Under the pieces are notes generated by a model. It searched no databases and had not been told where the DNA came from. It saw nothing but the letters and a program-made list of their open reading frames with translations. Both the position numbers and the translations under genes were made by a program. Shown in pieces: positions 22,291 to 33,889 of a stretch of 64,000 bases of DNA. The DNA comes from Nectonema munidae (taxonomy: Eukaryota; Nematomorpha; Nectonematoida; Nectonematidae): NCBI GenBank assembly GCA_030549495.1, contig JAUIRK010000220.1, positions 1 to 64,000 of the forward strand, given 5' to 3'. Numbering within the stretch: the first letter of the stretch is position 1; each line of letters opens with the position of its first letter.

Positions 22291-22293
22291 TGT

Positions 22294-22525
22294 ATATCAG
22301 AGGTCTGGTAATACTTCTGGGGAGGTTACTTATCAGGCGTTATTATATATTTAAATATAAAACTGGTAAAATACTGAAATAACATATTTAGAAGAAAAAT
22401 TTTCAAACGATATTTTACATAAATATTGAAAGCACTATTTCAAAATTCTACACAAAAGTTCAAAATACTTAACTTTCAAATTGCAGTTTTATTTGATGGA
22501 AACAATCTGATTGGCTATAATGTTA
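22294..22525 (+). repeat. Dispersed repeat, copy B
   Basis: TATATCAGAGGTCTGG, TTATTATATATTTAAAT, ACATAAATATTGAAAGC, TTCAAATTGCAGTTTTATTT and CTGATTGG follow the order of copy A at 6308-6550. Here the hairpin is decayed (GGTCTGGTAATACTTC) and no SAM gene is adjacent. Confidence 0.75.
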
Positions 22526-22753
22526 ATATACATAAATGATATCTCAAATTTTATTACAAACTGCTCTTAACTTTGCTTTTGTGAATGTCTTTAATTTCAT
22601 GCATCTTTCGTTCAGATTGGGGAGTACATATTTTTCTGTTATGTATAAATAAATTATGACAAATTTAAACTTATAAGTTACTCCTAAATTAACTAATTTT
22701 TTGTCCTCCCACAGATCGATCTTTATGGTATTCTATTAAAAATACATTTTTTT

Positions 22754-22835
22754 AGTGGAACCTCGGTTTTCGAACATCTCGGTACTCGTATAATTCGGTT
22801 ATGGACCAAAAAAACCGAGCCAAAATTGTTTCAGT
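22754..22835 (+). mobile_element. pogo/Tigger-like terminal sequence (solo left end)
   Basis: AGTGGAACCTCGGTTTTCGA then ACATCTCGG and a repeat of the CGGTT word match the style of pogo/Tigger ends. No matching right end was found nearby; the closest inverted relative is the right end of the MITE at 29.17 kb. Confidence 0.4.
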
Positions 22836-22869
22836 TCAATATTTATATAAAACGCACACATAGAATTGA

Positions 22870-24340
22870 TAACACATTTACACATTATATATACTAACAG
22901 TGCATCGGTCATGCTGTTTTCATTTTTGGACTCATTTTTTATATTTAGGATTTGAAAATACCTATAAGTGTTAATCAAATTTGCGGTTTACTTCTGAAAA
23001 TTGTCTCCAAAAACATTCCTTCACATTTTACATAAAATATATGTTTAATACCAAATCGATCATGTTGTTTTCATTTCTGGACTCATTTTTTACATTTAGG
23101 ATTTGAAAATACCTATAAGTGTTAATCAAATTTGCGGTTTACTTCTGAAAATTGTTTCCAAAACATTCCTTTACATTTTACATAAATATATGTGTTATAC
23201 TAAATCGGCCATGCTGGTTTCATTTCTGGACACATTTTTTACGTTTAGGATCTGAAAATACCTATAAGTGTTAATCAAATTTGCGGTTTACATCTAAAAA
23301 TTATCTCCAAAAACATTCATTCAAATTTTACAATGAAATATATGTTTTTATACCAAATTAACCATACTGTTTTCATTTCTGAACTCATATTTCATATTTA
23401 GAGGTTTTAAAATATCTAGAATCAAATTTGCGGTTTACTTCTAAAAGCAATCTCCAAAAATATTCTTTCAATTTTACATGAAATATATGTTTTTATACCA
23501 AATCAATCATGTTGTTTTCATTTCTGAACTCATTTTTTTAATTTAGGATATGAAAACACTAATAAGTGTTAATCAAATGCGCGGTTTACTTCTAAAAATT
23601 TTCTCCAAAAACATTCATTCAAATTTTACAATTAAATATATGTTTTTATACCAAATCAACCATGCTAGTTTCATTTATGGACTCAATTTTTGCAGTTTGA
23701 ATTTGAATATACCTATAAGTATCAATCAAATTTGCGTTTAGTTCTAAAATTTGTTTCCAAAAATATTGATTTAAATTTTACATGAAATATATGTTTTTAT
23801 AGCAAATAAATCATGATGATTTCATTTCTGAACACAGTTTTCGCATTTAGAGATTTTACTGCTAGTGTCATTCAAATTTGCGGTTTATGTCTGAAAACTA
23901 TATCCCAAAATATTCTCTTTAATTTTACATGAAATATTAGTTTTTATACCAATTGGACCATGATAATTTTTATTTCTGAAATCATTTTTTGCATTTAGAG
24001 GTTTTAAATGTCTGAAAGTGTCAATCAAATGTTAGATTTACGTCTAATGTCTACAGAAATATTTTTGAAATTTAAATAAAATATCTGTTTTTATGTCAAA
24101 TGGAAAATGCTGGTTTCATTTTTGGACTTAGGTTTGGCATTTATGGTTTTAAAATATTGAAAAGCTTGAATCAGATTTGCGGTTTACTTCTAGATACTGT
24201 CTTCAAAAATATTTTCAAAAAAATAAAATATCTGTTTTATACCAAATCGAATATGCTTATTTTATTTCTGTACTGGATTTTGGATAATACGGTTAAAAAA
24301 TATCTCGAAGTTGCAATTGAATTAGTAATGTATGCCTGAA
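22870..24340 (+). repeat. Satellite A, ~149-bp period, ~10 copies
   Basis: The word TTTGCGGTTTACTTCT (or a variant) recurs near 22980, 23131, 23280, 23427, 23579, 23731, 23877, 24030 and 24176: spacings 146-153 bp. Units also share CATTTCTGGACTCATTTTTT and ATATATGTTTnTATACCAAAT. Copies are most alike on the left and decay rightwards. No coding content. Confidence 0.9.
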
Positions 24341-24344
24341 AATC

Positions 24345-25385
24345 AGTTCTGTAAAAAATTTTCAAAAACGGCTGCATATTAGATATATAGTAAAAATATA
24401 CTTGTTTTTTTGTAAATTTTGGCTTATAATACTTTCTACAATCATCTTGAGTATGAAATATTTATTAAAAAAAAAACAAAACGTATTATAAAATCTTTTG
24501 AAAATTTGTATGAGAGAAGGAACCAAGTTGAAAACTAATTGAAAAGAGAACATGTGATCAAAACAAATAATTAAAAAAAATATGTATCTTGACAAAATGG
24601 AAGATCTACCATGTTCTAATAAACTAGGAAGTGGTTTAATTATATAATATTAGATGCTTCAAAAAAGTTTTTGACTGTGAAAAAGAAGTTCTTCTTTTAC
24701 AAATGAAAAATATTTAAATCTATAGCTTATCATCTAGGATTACAATTAACATTTAACTAAGATGGGTAGGAAATCTGAAAATTTAGAATAGGTCAGATTT
24801 ATCAAAAATGGCACAGATGCCAATATATGAGAATTTAGTCACTATCAAGATAATTTAAATTGAATTTGTCCATCTTTTTCCTTTTGCGTCAAAGAAATAA
24901 TTTTGAGATGAAGAACGTGGACAACTTTTTGTAATTGAATAATGAAAATCACGAATGATTCATCAGAAAAAAACCTTTGGAATGAGATTGGTTGACAAAT
25001 ATTCAGGCCTGATAATAAAATACACGATACTGATAAAAAAAAGTCAAGATCATCAAGAAGATTCTTTAATCAAAATGCTTTGAGAGAGGAAAAAAGTAAT
25101 TTTATCATTATAAAAAAATTTTCGAACACATATTGAAGAATATAAATTTCTAATGAAAAAAGAGCTACTAAGAAAGGAACATCATGGAATGAATATCAAA
25201 ATTGCATACTGTAAATTATAATATGACGTAGAGACTACGAGCCGATAACGAATTTGTAGCCAAAAAGACGGAGTTCTTATCCAGTTACATAAGTTACTGT
25301 AGATTGAAATATTTTGAGTGAATTAAGCACCTAAAGTTGGTTTATTAAATAAATTAAGAAAATAATATTACTGCTAATCCTATTG
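24345..25385. other. Non-repetitive AT-rich spacer between satellites
   Basis: I see no gene or repeat. The 24362-24595 (-) frame is low-complexity. Confidence 0.5.
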
Positions 25386-25389
25386 GACA

Positions 25390-26800
25390 TTGATTTACAG
25401 GTTTAATCGATTTTTTGACATGTTTTATTGATTTCATAAAAAATGACATCACCATTAAATTCTACATACTTGAAATGTATAAAAAACTTTTCATAAGAAA
25501 AAAAAAATTAATTTTGACATGGGCTGTCATAATTAAATTATTTTGTCAGGTTTGACTATTTTTTATTTAAAAAAAAAGGAATATAACCAGTAAACACAGC
25601 CTACTTGAAAATGGGTATATGTGGGTAAAAAACTTTATATAATTATTCGGATAAGATGTTTCTTTTTGGATAAATTAATTTTTTGACAGTTTTGATTGAT
25701 TTTCATTATAATAATGAATATCACCAGTGAATTACGCATGCTTAAAAATGGGTATATATGTGTAAAATCTTTATATTATTACTTAGATAAAAAGTTTCTT
25801 TTTAAGATGAACTGTCATATAAATCAATGCTTTGATAACTTTAATTGCTTTTTATAAAAAAAAATGAATATCACCGCCGAATTCAGCATGCTTGAAAATG
25901 GGTGTATATGTGTAAAAAACATTATATAATTATTTGGATAAAAAGTTTCATTTTGAGATGAGCTGTCATATGTAAATCACTTTTTTGACAGGTTTGAATG
26001 ATTTTCATACACTGAATTCAGCATGCTTGAAAATGGGTATATATGTGTAAAAAACATTATATAATTATTTAGATAAAAAGCTTCTTTTTGAGATGAGCTG
26101 TCACATTTAGATCAATTTTTTGACAGTTTGATTGATTTTCATAAAAAATGAATATCACCACTGAATTCAGCATATTTGAAAATGGGTATACATGTGTAAA
26201 AAACTTTATATAATTATTTAGATAAAAAGTTCCTTTTTGAGATGAGCTGTCACATTTAGATCAATTTTTTGACAGGTTTGAATGATTTTCATAAAAAATG
26301 AATATCACTACTGAATTCAGCATATTTGAAAATGGGTATACATGTGTAAAAAACTTTATATACTTATTTAGATAAAAAGTTCCTTTTTGAGATGGGCTGT
26401 CACATTTAGATCAATTTTTTGACAGGTTTGATTGATTTTCATAAAAAATGAATATCAGCACTGAATTCAGCATATTTGAAAATGGGTATACATGTGTAAA
26501 ACTTTATATAATTATTTAAATAAAAAGTTCCTTTTTATGATGACCTGTCAAATATAAATCAATTTTTTGACAGGTTTGGTTGATTTTTATAAAAAATGAA
26601 TATCACCACTGAATTCAGCATATTTGAAAATGGCTATAAATGTGTAAAAAACTTTATATACTTATTTAAATAAAAAGTTCCTTTTTGAGATGACCTGTCA
26701 AATATAAATCAATTTTTTGACAGGTTTGATTGGTTTTGATAAAAAATGGACATCACCACTGAATTTAGCATAGTTGAAATATATATGTAACATTAAAAAT
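25390..26800 (+). repeat. Satellite B, ~150-bp period, ~10 copies
   Basis: GAATTCAGCATnnTTGAAAATGGGTATA recurs at about 25579, 25729, 25879, 26014, 26163, 26313, 26463, 26611 and 26761: spacing 148-150 bp except one of 135. Units share TTTTTTGACAGGTTTGATTG and GAGATGAGCTGTCA. The central copies are the most alike. It has no obvious sequence relation to satellite A in either orientation. Confidence 0.9.
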
Positions 26801-26834
26801 ATTTATAAAAACTTATTAAAATCTGAGAAAAATA

Positions 26835-26847
26835 GGGGGGGGGGGGG
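26835..26847 (+). repeat. Poly-G tract (13 G)
   Basis: Run of 13 G next to the piggyBac-like terminus at 26.85-26.90 kb. Confidence 0.95.
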
Positions 26848-26900
26848 CACTTTACGCACCCAGCACTTGAGCGAACAAATTTTGCCCAGCACTAATAGGG
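26848..26900 (+). mobile_element. piggyBac-like right terminus
   Basis: CCCAGCACTTGAGC and GCCCAGCACTAATAGGG precede TTAA at 26901-26904. Outward this is TTAA-CCCTATTAGTGCTGGGC with a repeated GTGCTGGG word. Immediately after the TTAA comes piggyBac-3 transposase code, so the terminus appears to belong to another element inserted there. Its left end was not found. Confidence 0.5.
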
Positions 26901-26904
26901 TTAA

Positions 26905-27815
26905 AGCAAAACCTATTAAGTGGGGTTTCAAATGTTAGGTCAGAGCTGGTATTACAGGTTTCGTTTATCAAATAGGACCCTACGTTGGTAGAGAAAAAGA
27001 TATCGAGCATTCTTTTGGCGAAAATGTTGTAATGCGGTTATCACAGAAAGTTTTGCACACGGGTTGTCATCTGTATTTCGACAGTTTTTATTACTGTCAC
27101 TCTTATGAAAATGCTGCGTGATAAAGGTATTATGGCGATTGGCATTATACGTGAAAATAGAAAACTACTCCCAAGCGATTTGAAAAATGATAAAGATATG
27201 AAAAAAGGCGAAGCTGACTGTCATCAAACAACTGATCGTAAAATCAATGTTTGTAAATGGTTCGACACTCGTGGAATCACAGTGCTATCAAACCTTATGA
27301 AGCCAACAGGTATGAAGCTCAGAAAAAAAAGAAAGCGTGGAGAAAGAGATGGCTTTATTCAAACAACACCTACTATGATCTCAAATTACAATAGTTATAT
27401 GGGAGGAGTAGACTTGTCCAATCAATACAAAAGCTATTACAATTATGATCATAGATCAGCACATAAGTATTACTTAAGAATTTTTTTTGATTTGTTTGAA
27501 ACATCTCTCATAAATTCTTATTTGGTTTTCAAAAAGTTAAATAGTGAATATAGTCAATCGTTTATAGAATTTAAGCAGGTAATTGCTACGCGATTGATAA
27601 ACAACTTTACATCCAGAAAGTACCCTTCTTCTTCCACCTCAAAAGAAAAAGATTTCCTTCATCTTCCTAATTTCAGTGAGAGAAGACAAAGATGTCAATT
27701 TTATTGTAAAAATAAAAGAGAAAGCAGAACATTCATTTTTTGTGGAGCCTGTGAAAAGTTTCTCTGTGTACAAAAAGATAGAAACTGTTTTTTGAACTTT
27801 CATTTAGAATTATGA
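26905..27815 (+). pseudogene. piggyBac transposase, 3' half (piggyBac-3)
   Basis: It starts mid-protein with AKPIKWGFKC, then an in-frame TAG, then VRAGITGFVY, GENVVMRLSQKVLHTG and HLYFDSFYY (second catalytic Asp region). A one-base shift near 27105 leads to MKMLRDKGIMAIG, YNSYMGGVDLSNQYKSYYNY (third Asp) and the C-terminal cysteine-rich region RQRCQFYCKNKR with FCGACEKFLC, ending at 27815. The first Asp and the N-terminus are missing. It is 5'-truncated, probably by the insertion noted at 26.90 kb. Confidence 0.85.
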
Positions 27816-28480
27816 TTTTATAAACTAAAAACAAGTTTTTTCAATAAAGTATTTTTTATTTTTTCCTTATCAAGTTTTTTATTAGATCAAAAGTAAAACA
27901 CAGTGTCCAAATTTCATTTGATACTTAGACTAAAAAATTTGTAAGGCTATTTAACAAGATAACTTGGTGAAAAATATCTCCTAGATAAAAAACTATCCGT
28001 GCATCGATAAAAAGCCAATTTCATAGGAAAGACGTTTATCGATGCACGGATAGTGCAACATTACCAAAAAAAGTTTAAAAGTAACAACCATTAAAACTTT
28101 TAATCCATTTTCTAATAAATGGAATTTTTTTTGAAAATTTAAATTTTTTTTCGTTATGTGCACAGTGGGACACTGGTGTCCTATATTAATTTCCTGGGTC
28201 AATGACATTTAATTTCAAAAATTCTTCAGTTTTGCCTTAGTTATATTACAGGAACATTTTTTAAAAAGGTTTTACATCATTTTCACTGCGTAACATTTTC
28301 TGTGCCTGAAAGGAATAACATATAATAATCATTCTTGCACATAACAAATCATACTTTCATCATTTTTATAATTTACACTTGTCAGGTGCGTTTTCTTTCT
28401 TTTTCTCATAGTAGGTTAGAGCTTATAAAATGGAATTTTTATCAAATTTTTATGACATATTATTTAGATTGGAAAATATA
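27816..28480. other. Spacer with a hairpin
   Basis: It holds the 3' flank of piggyBac-3, with an inverted repeat at 27993-28053 and a small palindrome GACACTGGTGTC near 28168. No gene. Confidence 0.5.
27993..28053. repeat. Perfect 19-bp inverted repeat
   Basis: CTATCCGTGCATCGATAAA (27993-28011) is exactly inverted at 28035-28053 with a 23-base loop. Local GC is well above the surroundings. It could be internal piggyBac-3 sequence or a small fold-back unit. Confidence 0.9.
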
Positions 28481-28559
28481 AGTGACAGTGACAAAGGAAA
28501 GTGAAAAACTAAGAGCGTAACCGTAGAAGTAAAGATTATGAAAATAATAGTAATAACGA

Positions 28560-28857
28560 TGAAAATGAAGAAAAAGATGAGGATAGAAATCTTTCAAGTG
28601 CTCAAATTAAAGAAAGGATTTCAAAATGGAATGAGCTGTCAAACTTCGTAGAAAAGTATCACCCAAACACGGTGACTACAAACAGACCAGTAAACTTGTT
28701 CAATGACAATGTGATGATTCATTTAAAAAAAATATTAAAGAGGCGACAAAAACAACAAACGCTGGAAAATTTTTTAGTGAAAAGGGCAGATACTCCGAAG
28801 CAAATCCTACCTGAGCCGAAAAAACAAAGATTAGTTGTAGAACAAAATGAAAACTGA
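28560..28857 (+). pseudogene. Tigger/pogo transposase, C-terminal tail
   Basis: The frame reads AQIKERISKWNELSNFVEKY then HPNTVTTNRPVNLFNDNVMI, LKKILKRRQKQQTLENFLVK and ends ENEN. This is the C-terminal region of TIGD/Tigger transposases (LFNDN, RRQKQ-LENFL). The DDE core is absent upstream, where stops occur (GTGAAAAACTAAGAGCGTAA). Hence a remnant. Confidence 0.65.
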
Positions 28858-28971
28858 GATTCCGAAAAAGTTACTATAGAAAAGGATTCTACTTCTGAGT
28901 AGTAACTTGCTCTGTTATTCACTTGTACGTTGTGAATAAACATTTTTCTTTAGTTTTTCCTTTTAGTAATA

Positions 28972-29173
28972 CAGTAGTGGTACTTTGGTTTTTGAAGATG
29001 ATTTGTTTGTACAAAGTCCTAGATACATGATCAGTACAGTTGTTTTGGTGTTTCAGAGCGGATTATTTGCTTTTATATTAATTTTTAAGGGAATAAGTGT
29101 TACGGTATTCGACCAAATCGGTTTTCGAACACTTTCTAGGAAGGAATTGTGGTCGAAAATCGAGGTATCACTG
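28972..29173 (+). mobile_element. pogo/Tigger-type MITE, ~202 bp
   Basis: The left end CAGTAGTGGTACTTTGGTTT and the right end (outward) CAGTGATACCTCGATTTTCG are flanked by TA on both sides (28970-28971, 29174-29175). Inner words CGGTTTTCGAAC are shared with the solo end at 22.75 kb. It may instead be the 3' terminal part of the element whose transposase tail lies just upstream. Confidence 0.6.
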
Positions 29174-29450
29174 TATCAAAATGAGAATGTCCATTTTTGT
29201 AATTCCGTCACCATACATATTTAATGTTAAAATATAAGATGTCTTTCAAAAATTTTTTATCCAAAATAAATTATTGGTTCACTATATATAGAACTATGAA
29301 ATTTGTTTCAAAATCTGCATCCAAGTATGTACTTTTTTTTATCTGTATTTTACTCATTTAAAAATGGCGGCTATTTGAAAAGTGTATCATAAAAGGTAAT
29401 GAGAAATTTAAAATTTAGTTTTTAAATACTTTTTATTACAATTTATTCTA
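29174..29450. other. Spacer / possible 5' UTR of LINE-1 copy
   Basis: Less than 300 bases, AT-rich, no clear feature. Confidence 0.4.
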
Positions 29451-30512
29451 ATGAAATCTAAATCGAGTACCTCAAAAAGTTCGCTTGTAAGTCCTAATAT
29501 CTCTGTTAATCATCACTGAGTATGTTTCAATTGTGAAAGTAAATCCAATGAAATGATGGAATGCAGCTCATGCCTTAATTGGATGTGCTACACATGCCAA
29601 AGTATATCTAAGCATATGGTTAACTTAATTGAAAAATTTGAAGGATGTGGTATCCGTTGGTTTTGTACGGCTTGTAGGAAAGATGATACACCTACGCTGA
29701 AAAAAGTCATTAATAAAATTAACTAAGATATTACCTCTTTCAAAAAGAACAATAAAAAGCATATTAAGAAAATAAATGAAGATCTTTCTACAAGAATAAC
29801 GGATGTCTTTGACCACAATAAACATCTTGTAAACACGATTGAACTATCTCATAGCAAAATGAATGAAAATATCGATAAACGAATTGAAAAAATCTTACCT
29901 AATTCTACTCAGAAATCTTCAACCTCCCCTCCTCCACAAGATTTTTGGCAAATACTTAAAGACACGCTATCGAGCCAACGTGCCACTGAGCTAGACATAG
30001 AACGACGTAAAGCCAATCATATAATTCATGGTGTTGAAGAGTATAATAATGATGATAAAAGAATTAATGACGCTCAATTTGTTCAAGAGCTGTTCGATAG
30101 ACACCTATCCATTGGTCAAATAAAAGTAACAAATCTGACCAGACTTGGTAAAATAAAAAAGGAGGAAAATGTTAAAAGGCCTCTCCGAATTACTTACGAG
30201 TACTACTCTGACAAGAACTTGGTTGTAAGTGCCCTACCCAACTTGAAAAATGCTCGAGACAATTTCAAAAAGATCTACATTTCAAACGATCTTAATCCTG
30301 AAGAACGTGAAAAAGGGAACAAGTTAAGAGTTCAAGTGAAAACGTTGAATCAAGAAAACAAAGATGAATCAATAATATATTTATTAAGATGTAGTTCTTT
30401 AAACGACTTCCGTGTGATCAAGAAAAAAATGTTTATCAAACACTACTTGCCACCAACGAATCAACAGAACCTACAAGTTAAAACAATCAACTTTCACTTC
30501 AAGTCAACATAA
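29451..30512 (+). pseudogene. Non-LTR retrotransposon ORF1 (PHD finger + coiled coil), copy 1
   Basis: The ATG at 29451 opens a frame to 30512 with two in-frame stops, TGA 29517-29519 and TAA 29724-29726. It encodes a PHD-type finger (CFNCESKSNEMMECSSCLNW, then C-x2-C, then WFCTAC), a Lys-rich coiled coil, and a C-terminal block NHIIHGVEE ... VTNLTRLGK ... RPLRITYE ... KKIYISNDLNPEERE shared with the second copy at 32.9 kb. PHD-type ORF1 is typical of CR1-like clades; ORF1 proteins bind the element RNA. Confidence 0.8.
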
Positions 30513-30599
30513 AGAATTTCCCGAAATATTTTATCTGTATTCTATACCAATTCTAATCAACTTCTTCCCAAAATGCCTGAGCTTTCTTTGGTAATAGAC

Positions 30600-32056
30600 A
30601 AAACAAATTCTGATTTGTTTGAAACTTAGCTCTCTCGGCGGCAACAAATCACCTGGTATTGATAATTTGCACCCATATATTCTGAAAGAACTTTCCCAAG
30701 ATTTGGCATTTCCTATAACAAAGTTATTCAACCTATCTTTAAAAGAAGGGGTCATACCCAAAACTTGGAAATCTGCATTAGTTGTGCCTGTGCATGAAAG
30801 CTCTGACCCCGAGCTTCCTTCAAACTACAGGCCTATTAGTTTAACTTCGGTCCTGTCAAAAGTGCTTGAATCTATAGTTGCTGATAACATTCTTTTTTAT
30901 TTGGAAGAAAAGAATTTGATTAACACTAACCAACATGGTTTTCTGAAAAAGAAAATTACTGTAACACAATTATTGGAGTTCCATGATGACGCTACTAATC
31001 TCCTAGAAAATAATGACACGGTTGATGTTTTATACTTTAACTTTCGAAATGCATTCGACAAGGTTCCGCATAATTATTTACTCAGTAAATTGAAGGCCTA
31101 TGACATTAACTCTGGAATTATTAATTGGATTGATAACTTCTTGACCGATAGAACCAAAATTCAAGTAGAGTGACTAGTGGTCTTATCCAAGGTAGTGTGA
31201 TAGGACCACTACTTTTCAATATTTACATAAATGATCTGCATACCCAAGTTCGTTCTCGCTCAAAATTGTTTGCTGATGATCTTAAAATGTACTCTGAATC
31301 AACTAACAAATCTAAACTACAACTTCAAACCGACCTTTTTACTTTATACCAATGGTGTCACACTTGGGGTATGGATTTAAACTTTTCTAAATGTTATCAT
31401 TTACAAATTGGTTTAAATAATAGCGTCACTTACTACATAGGTGGTTATAATATTAAGCGTACCGAACAAATTAACGATTTAGGAATTATTATTGATGATG
31501 TTCTCAAATTTAAACCTCAATTTTCAAAAATCATCTCGAAAGCTTACTCTATATTCCATTTAGTTCTTCGATATTTATCTTCCTTTGAACCCGAGATAGC
31601 TAAACCTATATATAAAGCTTTGATACGACCCATCCTTGAGTACGGTAATGTTATAGCGCAAACTACCTGCATAAAAAATATGAAATCTTTGGAGAAAGTA
31701 CAGAAACATATAACTAAAAGAATGAAAGGCCTCAAAGAACTGCACTATAAAGAACGATTGCAGACTCTGTCCTTACCACTTATGTCATACAGATATAAAA
31801 GCCATTTTCTTCAAGATTTCAAAGAACTCATCAGTACAAATTTATAAAAAGCCGACACAAAAAGCACTTCCGCAAAAACTTCTTTTCTAACAGAATTATC
31901 AACGACTGGAACAGCGTTCCAGCGTATGTAGTGAACTCTCCTACTTTAAACATCTTCAAGCAACGCCTTGACCACTTCGGGAAAGATAAGATGTATACTC
32001 CTTCCAGGCTTAGTAACTCGGAATATCCTAGTTTTCTTATATTAATTTTTTTTCCA
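30600..32056 (+). pseudogene. Reverse transcriptase ORF2 remnant, endonuclease deleted (copy 1)
   Basis: Right after ORF1 the frame resumes with KSPGIDNLHPYILKEL, then NYRPISLTSVLSKVLESIVA and FRNAFDKVPHNYLL, a stop near 31173, then a shifted frame with GLIQGSVIGPLLFNIYINDL, the catalytic KLFADDLKMY and the thumb. After 31847 another shift leads to NFFSNRIINDWNSVPAYVVN, typical of the LINE C-terminus, ending near 32056. The apurinic endonuclease part present in copy 2 (33.9-34.6 kb) is missing, so about 1.4 kb has been lost between ORF1 and the RT. A 3' UTR similar to copy 2 follows. Confidence 0.85.
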
Positions 32057-32199
32057 TAATTGTCACTTATATTACTCTCGATCAGTTTAGTTATTCTTTT
32101 TCTTTTCCTTAAATTGATGCGATCATTACAGCCAAATTTGCCTTTCTATTCGCTTAATAAATTATATTATGGTATGTTATAAATTTTATAAGTAATGCA

Positions 32200-32900
32200 A
32201 ACCAAAAATTATGGAAAATGTGTATCACGTTTTGTACTTAGTTTGCATCTTAAAGCCGCTGTTTTCGCCTTTGAAAAGCTACTATATTTTGTCTACTTTT
32301 CTAAAAGATTTTTTTAAATACCCTGTTTTGCATATTACAAAGCATCCTTCTTATATAATCAATTAAAAAAACCAAAGTGATCTCCTAATATATAGACCAT
32401 GGTCAATTTTTTAGAAAAAAAATTCAATAAAAGTTTACATTTGTTTTGTTGTGTTTGGGTTTCAGTCGTAATAATAAACGTCTTCATCTTTATTCCTTTT
32501 TTAATATATTTTGCTATATTCGACTCAATGATTTCTTTTCTCACCGAAATACGAAACACTATGCTTTATACTTAACGTTTTTCTTCTTACCTTTGTTGCT
32601 TCGTTGATAACTTATAAACTTTTCAAAGGTTTATTTCCTTTCAAATCCAAGTTCTCAATGGTAGTTTTCAAGAAATAAATAAAAAGTTTTCTAAAAATTT
32701 TAAAAAGTATTTTAAAGCTTATAAATATATTTTTTTAATTGTTAAATTACTTTGCTGGTTACTTTTTAATTTGTTTTTTTGACATTAAAAAAAACAAATC
32801 TATTAAATCTACAAACGCTCATTTTTATTATAATATTCTTAAACAAATTTTTAACTTTGCTTCAAGGTATTTTTTGTTCTTGATATTCTTTTACGTTTTA
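32200..32900. other. Spacer, possibly 5' UTR of LINE copy 2
   Basis: No coding features. The 32359-32559 (-) frame looks random. The second part may be the 5' UTR of the following element. Confidence 0.4.
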
Positions 32901-32901
32901 T

Positions 32902-33852
32902 ATGAAGAAGAATGAAACGAAAAGTAATATTAAAAGTTCAGAATGGAGCTGTTTTTTTTGTTCTAATGTTAGTTCTGATATGATAAAATGTAGTTCTTGT
33001 TTGAAGTGGTTTTGTCTTGTATTTCAAAAAATTCCTCAGCCGTTATTAGAACTTCTTGACAAATGGGAAAGTTCTGGCGTTAGATGGTTTTGTAGTACAT
33101 GCTCTACAAGTGATTCTACAACTTTGAAAAAATCTGTTGATCATATTTCAGTTGAAATTAAAGACTTGAAAAAAAAGAATGAAAATGCTTTAACGTCGTT
33201 GCAAGCAGACTTCTCTAACAAAATTGATACTTTGTCTCATAGTATTACTCATCTAGCAAATCTTCAAGAAATAAAAAGCAATAATATATCTGATAAGCTT
33301 GATAGTGTCAATCATAAATTTTCAGATAGTTTTAAAAATTCATCAAATAAAAACAAAAATGAGGGTATAGAGCCTGTTCCTAATTTCAGAAAAATTATTA
33401 AAGAAGCTTTAGATGATGAACGTGCTCAGGATTTCGATAAGGAAAGGAGAAAGCTTAATCACATTGTTCATGGTGTTTTAGAGTAAGATGCGGAGGTTAG
33501 AATTAATGATGAAAGTTTTATTAGTGAATTATTTAATACACATCTTAACTTAAATCTTTTTAAAGTAAAGAAGGTTGTCAGGTTGGGTAAAAATTCTGGT
33601 AGTGTATCGTCCAAAAGACCAATTAGAATAACCTATGAAAATATTGAGAGCAAATTATCTGTTAAAAGTGCCCCTTCAAATTTAAAGAAAGCTCCTGATA
33701 AATTTAAGAAAATTTTTGTTTCGAATGATTTCAATCCAGTAGAAAGAGAAAGGATCAAATCCCTAAAACCTGGAAGAAAAGATTATTCATATTTGTTTGT
33801 TGTTTCAGGTGATTGCTTAAAAGATCTAAAAATTATAAAGAAAAAAAGATGA
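32902..33852 (+). pseudogene. Non-LTR ORF1 (PHD finger + coiled coil), copy 2
   Basis: The ATG at 32902 begins MKKNETKSN. The PHD-type finger reads CFFCSNVSSDMIKCSSCLKW then WFCSTCS; a coiled coil follows (KDLKKKNENALTSLQADF), then RRKLNHIVHGVLE, a single TAA at 33484-33486, and in the same frame DAEVRINDESFISELFN, VVRLGK, RPIRITYE and KKIFVSNDFNPVERER to 33852. The same blocks occur in copy 1, which confirms one family. One nonsense codon only. Confidence 0.8.
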
Positions 33853-33889
33853 TAAAATCTTTAACAACACCTTTAGTATAGAAGCTCCT

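Larger units (their letters stand above)
29451..32190 (+). mobile_element. CR1-like non-LTR element, copy 1 (internally deleted)
   Basis: ORF1 and RT as described, plus a 3' region with GATGCGA, TTTGCCTTTCTATTCGCTTA and ATAAATTATATTATGGTATG that resembles the 3' region of copy 2 near 36.74-36.81 kb. Ends are approximate. Same orientation as copy 2. Confidence 0.75.

Noticed and set aside
22870-26800. CRISPR-like array
   Set aside because: Repeats are contiguous 150-bp units without unique spacers, in a eukaryotic genome; they are satellites.
30531-30761. Minus-strand frame (76 aa) at the ORF1/RT junction of LINE copy 1
   Set aside because: Antisense to the RT start; no independent support.
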